64,000 nucleotides of DNA from Rhodosorus marinus (taxonomy: Eukaryota > Rhodophyta > Stylonematophyceae > Stylonematales > Stylonemataceae), in NCBI GenBank assembly GCA_029953675.1, contig JAMWBK010000006.1:1550001-1614000 (forward strand). The letters are read 5' to 3'. Positions within the stretch are counted from its first letter, which is position 1. Every line of letters begins with the position of its first letter. A program made the position numbers and the translations under genes. The notes beneath the pieces were generated by a model. The model was not told where the DNA came from and made no database searches. It saw only the letters and a program-made list of their open reading frames with translations. Below are positions 58,982 through 64,000 of the stretch, piece by piece.

Positions 58982-61900
58982 TCAGATGATGTGGCAGTAC
59001 CCTGTGATTGGGTTTTGGATAGGGACGGGTTTGTCGTCTGCGATGGATGCGCTATACTCCGGACGATTCTGCAGCCTCATAAGAACAATCAACAGCATGT
59101 TCCCAATACCATTGGCATATTTCCATGCTGAGGTCCATGTCGGCTGTAGGTAGCCTGGCAAAATGGCGCTGATGCTGAGCTATGTGTTAGTCCATATTTA
59201 CACTCTCTGACCTTCTTTGCACTGTTAATGTCTAGTCTATAGTTGCGACAGACAAGCGGGTTGTATCCACGGCTCACTTCACCTCGCTTGTGCAGTAGTT
59301 GTGGTCCTCATAGAGTAGTTATTTTGCTCGCGGACAGGCCGTTGCATGTCTCTCTGAAGAATTCGGTCAATTTCCGACCCAGCTCCTAAGCCAAATGTAC
59401 GAATGTGAGCGCTTGTACCTTGGGCCAGTTCCCGGGCGGGCCGTATTTGAAAGGAGCAATCAAGGATTAGCTAAGTACCTGACTAGGTCCATCGATAGTG
59501 ATAATCTCGGTTCTCACATCGCTTGTAGTCATTTCTCCCATCTGCGCCATCAGTTCCAGATCTTGCACGGTCTTGCATAGCTCGGGTAGAACGTCGTATT
59601 TCATTATGTCCCTGCCGAAAGATCCGGATTCAAATATCGAATGCAGCAGATTGACGAATATTTCCGGGGATCGGAGCAGTCCATCTGAAAAGAGGCCGAA
59701 CGAAGATGCCACCGTCCATCATCAGTTTCAGCATTCATGCACACGGTTGACCGGGGATAAGGCTTACGCTTTGGGAGGAACCGCTGTTCCCCAGGCAACA
59801 AACTGCTGAATTCGCTGCTGTACACGAACTTTCGGCCATGGGAAACCAAGAGTTTTCTCCACGCCTTTCGGCTGTTAGATCTGGAGCCGGACGATTTGAA
59901 AAGAACGTAGTCCACTTCGCAAAGTCCGCAATAGACGACCGACAATATATAGTCGACCATGTGCTCGTGCAGAAAGGCACTGCATCCGAAGAGGTTCACA
60001 AGCCTCCCTGCAGTTCTAAAGATGGCTGTATGGTCAACTGGTTCACAGGTTCGGGCTGAGCTATCGTGATAATCCAACAGGATTTGCAAGATATCCAAGC
60101 TCATCATGACTTTCGCCGTTGCGACCATTTCCTGTGGATTGACCTATCGCAGGTTAGTGCCGTAAAAGTTTGGTACTTGGGATCAAATGATTCACTCACG
60201 TTTTGATGTATGCTCATATTCTCAGATGTCCAAAACCGTAGCAGCAGCTCTCGACAGTTCGAATACCCATTCGATCGCCTCTTGCAAAGCCGGAGGACTA
60301 TATCATTCAGGGTTTCGGCGCGGAAAGTGCTGGAAACCTAGATCGCAAAAGGAAAGGTGTTCAGCTGATACCCATTGGTATACAACACCATTAAGAAACA
60401 GATACTAAAAGCTAACGATTTCTTACCTGATCTGATTCTGACGAGAAAATGCCACTGGCAATAGCCCCTACAACGTCGTCCGAGTTCGTCGTCCTCAGCA
60501 ACCTGGTTATTAATGCCAGAAGCAGCTCTCTACGTGCATTGTCTTGGCACATTACAGGAATCAGAAGTGAAATACATTCGCACAGAGTATCCCCTAGTTC
60601 ACTGAGTTGGTAACGCATTCCACGCACACGAGGATCAGCGGTTGTCAGATAGGGGAAAGGTGGGGAAAGTGCAACCTACAAAGTCCCAGCTATAAGGCCC
60701 AGCAGCTCAAAGCACAAATCCAGAGCTTCTGCACGAGCTGGTTCAAGTGGAGACAAGAACTTATATCGTGCCAAAAGATCGCAAAAGATCTTCGCTGCTT
60801 TTGTAGTTGAAGTGGCAATTCGCCGATCATCGCTGATGCCTGAAAAAGCGCTAGAGCCCGAAGCTAGGACATTTTCGGGTAGTCTGCCACGAACCATTGA
60901 AACCACCAAGGCTGTGGAACAACGCAGATATTCCATGTCCATCGTAGCCTACCAAGCAAGCATTTTTTTGGAAGAATCAGAAGTCTGAGTGTCCGCGGGT
61001 ACCCTTCTTCATCACCTACCACATGACTCTGCATAAAGTCACTCCTGAACTTGAAGAGCGTGTGCTCCAAGAGTTGATTCATGGACTGCTTCTCTGGAAA
61101 ACGGTTCAGCTTAGAAGCGAGCTCATCGGACAAGAGATGGCTCCGAACGCTTGCGTTCGCTTGTACCGCGGAAACGAAGTCCACAGCCGCCAGAGACGGT
61201 TCCTCCACTTCTAGTCGCGAGAGACGCCGTTGGGTCAGTCCTTCGAAGCAGAAACTCTAAATGAGGTTGCAGCTGCACAGCCTACCCACCAGACTGCGGA
61301 ATAGCACGGCAGATAAAGTGAGGCCCAAAGCCCGTAAGAAAAAAGGGTCCTGACAACCTCGACCGTCAAGGCCTCTCAAAAAAGGAGTCATGTGTGAGCA
61401 ACACAAATCTTGCCCGTGCTCGAAGCGGAGAATCTTCGACAGTGATTGGTCTACGATCCCAAAACAATTGCGAGCGAAAAGCAGAGGGAAGAAACGAAAT
61501 CTGAGATAGCAAATCACAGTATTACCAGCAAAGACCGCGGTGCTTACATCCCGAGATCAATGGAGAGCGCGAAAACATTTCAGTTGCATCTTGAATGAAT
61601 CTACAGTTGTAGAAATAGGTTAGAAGACTACCGAGGGCCTTTGCGCACTTGAGGTTCGTCCGATGATTTGGGTTTTGAGACTCCTGCAAAATGCGACGTT
61701 CAGGAAGGATCCCTGTCAGAACCACCAACATTATTCATATGGGACCACGTAGAGCATCCGTCACCTGGTGCCCATGACTCCTTGTCGAGTATCTGCTCTC
61801 CAGTTTCTTTATCATCAAGGATAGATTGTCAAGGCTGTTGCTTCTCAACGAGGTGGCAAGCTTGTTTCTCCATATGAGAGCATCAGGATCCACGTCGAAA

Positions 61901-64000
61901 AGGAAGTCCTCATCCAAACGATTCCTCAACGTCGAAGTATCTCCGTTCTCACAACTCTGGGTAGTTGCGACGGCGGTAAGAGACGCACAGAATTCCATCA
62001 CAGCTATCGGTGCTACTAGATTCAAAACCTCACTGAGCCTAATCATTCCGTTAAGCTTCACCTCAAGCAATGGGAACACGCTTCGAGCAGTGTTCGTATA
62101 CTGAGAACTGCTCCAACTTAACGACTCAACAAATACTCTCATGTGTTGCATCAGGCTGCATAAAGATTTGTCGTTTCGCCGGAGCCTATTCTTCAACTCC
62201 TCGATAATCAAGGGATCTTGCGGCCCACCTGTTGGCGGGGATAGGACGCAAAACTCAGTTGCCGAAGACGATTGTGGGAAAGCGGGAAGGAAGATGCAAA
62301 TTCTGCACATCTACCTCGGTGACCAAAGCCGTTGACTTGACTGTTCGTTTCTATCATGCGATTTGCGAGTAAAGATATGACATCCGCCAGTGCTTCACAT
62401 ATTGGTCGCATGTACTCGCCTTTAGAATTAAGCCTTAGAGCGCGAGAGCTCAGCCCTTGCGCGTAGGTCAGAATACGCTCGTCAACCTGATCATCACCGC
62501 CCAGCACCATTTTTCGAAGTCGCTGAATCCACATAGGCAACGAATCGTAGCATTCTCCCATAGACAATTGTAAGTCGAGGCAATGCTCTCGTATTCCGGC
62601 CGGCGAAGAGAAGTATTCCGAGTTGCGTTCTTCGGTAGTTGGTAAAAACACTCTCCGATTCAGTGAACAAGTAGGAACATATGGGAGTCCTTGTCGCTTC
62701 ATCCTACCAAGACCATCAATAAAAGCTGAGCATTGGTCTTTGTACAATGCCCTTCCTTGTGGTGAAAGGTTCTGTACAATTCTGCCAGCCAACAAGACGA
62801 CCCCAGCACAGAGACGCGAATTGCACTTGTGGCTGTTGACAAGCAGTATGGACTGACAAAAAAATAACAATTCATTTGTTCAGTAGAGGTCTTTAAGCGG
62901 GCTGCAACTGGCAATTCCGAAGACGGCGCCCACGCCATTAACGGAGGACTATATTCACCTCTGGAACTCTCCGCTTGCGACTATGGACATGGTGGCAGCG
63001 TAAAACTTCAAGCGAAGCCTGTGCTACTGATGGACTCCATCCCCACCAAACACCGAGTTTTTCGATATTCGGGATTATTGTTTTATCCCAATCGATGTTG
63101 AGGAACCTCCAATTGTCACGAAGCAGTTGGCCCACAAGCACCCACCCATCATGATCCTCAGGAAGGCGCACTGTACCTGCGCATTAAATATCTTAAGCAG
63201 AACGAAGTCGATCCCACAATAGAAATTCTCTTGATATATGGCTAGGGCTACTCGTCTCACCCGAAACTTCCACAACGCGAGAGAGCGGATCTCTGGTTGT
63301 CAGTGAATAAGATCCGATAGGACCCCAGCTCATAATGACGGTCCATACAAATTTCGAAAACCAGTTTTCCTCTGATGTGGGCTTGCTCCAGCTTCTCTTC
63401 GAGGTCTTCAGCTTTTTGATCACTCTCCCAAGTACCGTCCAGAATCGTTCGCCGAGATCCTCACAAACCTCCCGGACGCGAACTAATAGGGCGAATCCTG
63501 AAAGGTCTCTACCGGAATCGTTTGAGGAACTGCTCGGATAAATGTGCTGTCGCGGGTGGTTGTAGCAAAGTATCAACAGCTCGGCCAAGAGGGACTCGAT
63601 GTAAGAAAAAAGGCTCGCATCGCGGTTGCGGTGCAAAATCAAAAGTGTTCTATGCTGAGAAGAGTATCGGTGCTGTAATTCTGCAACGGTGTATCCATGC
63701 TCTACGAGTGTCCCCGCAACCAACAACCAGCTTCCATTTTCAAAGTCGATTTCGCCTGTTACATATACAACTCCGATCAATTCGTTAGCATCAACCAACA
63801 CAGTCATGTCAACATGGACTAGAGACTGTACCACTTTCTGGAGAGTCCTGCTCCTCAGCGCCAATCTCTCTATTAGAGTTCAAATGTAGTACTATCTCAT
63901 AAGCCCGGCGCCTAGATATCTGATGCTGCCTCCGCCATTCATCATCTCTACAATAACCGAGCCCTTCGTCATCCACGGACTGGTCTACAGCGGCTTTCAT
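58982..64000 (-). CDS. large helical-repeat protein, unrecognised, 5' end outside the window
   Basis: A chain of minus-strand exons runs from the right edge to a stop at 58982. Clear parts include 63860-63261 (RLALRSRTLQKVVQSLVHVD... WFSKFVWTVIMSWGPIGSYSL), joined in phase over an 84-nt intron to 63176-about 62940 (DHDGWVLVGQLLRDNWRFLN). Also clear are 62850-62340, 62310-61800, 61208-60990, 60940-60690, 60627-60430 and 60140-59790, the last joined in phase to 59688-59479. The final exon is 59143-58982 (WKYANGIGNMLLIVLM...). The protein is almost entirely amphipathic helices of HEAT/ARM type, over 1000 residues. Importin-beta/exportin-like or large nucleoporin-like scaffolds have this look, but no signature was recognised. 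Many intermediate junctions remain unsettled. Confidence 0.55.

Overview
This is a nuclear window from a photosynthetic eukaryote with a primary plastid, most likely a red alga (rhodophyte). Protein genes are split by GT-AG introns and lie singly on both strands between long A/T-rich or G/C-tract-rich spacers. There are no operons, no rRNA or tRNA I can support, and no CRISPR. Three lines suggest a rhodophyte. First, a split gene at 2046-2935 encodes a phycobiliprotein-fold protein with a transit peptide. Second, several presequences carry phenylalanine near the N-terminus (MAFVAIPAL, MGVGFVSGG, MNVAFATVA) with no hydrophobic signal peptide in front, as expected for a primary rather than a secondary plastid. 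Third, there is a Golgi-type carbohydrate sulfotransferase, fitting an alga that makes sulfated polysaccharides. The species is not determined, and a glaucophyte is not excluded.

Layout. 0-1.1 kb: 3' part of a PPR protein. 2.0-2.9 kb: phycobiliprotein-like protein without the bilin cysteine. 3.7-6.4 kb (-): sulfotransferase with a long acidic stem. 8.1-8.7 kb (-): small membrane protein. 12.7-14.3 kb: RsuA-type pseudouridine synthase, convergent with SfsA (14.4-15.3 kb). 17.7 and 20.5 kb: two paralogous one-helix proteins flanking an unresolved minus-strand gene. 22.7-24.3 kb (-): arrestin-C2 protein. 26.7-27.3 kb: hairpin cluster and fold-back element. 28.6-29.4 kb: SHAQKYF-type MYB factor. 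34.4-38.3 kb: nine-exon Dispatched-like transporter. 39.2-41.2 kb: RED/IK splicing factor and an unresolved reading frame. 41.9-43.6 kb (-): PP1 catalytic subunit. 46.6-48.1 kb: TRAPPC13. 48.7-50.7 kb (-): Bfr1-like coiled-coil protein. 53.7-56.8 kb (-): Pumilio/PUF protein. 59-64 kb (-): a large helical protein running off the end.

Functionally the genes are not a pathway cluster. Plastid-related functions (phycobiliprotein-like, pseudouridine synthase, SfsA, probably the one-helix proteins) are interspersed with secretory-pathway (sulfotransferase, TRAPPC13, Dispatched-like) and post-transcriptional (PPR, PUF, RED, Bfr1) genes.

Three window-wide patterns stand out. Many introns are short and some ultrashort (29, 34, 35 and 41 nt). 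The sense strand is G/T-rich and C-poor immediately upstream of nearly every start codon I could place, on either strand, which gives an independent clue to gene starts. Many spacers contain extra unresolved small exons, so the gene list is a lower bound. Splice sites were chosen by eye from GT/AG, phase continuity and family alignment; exons for which phases closed are stated as such.
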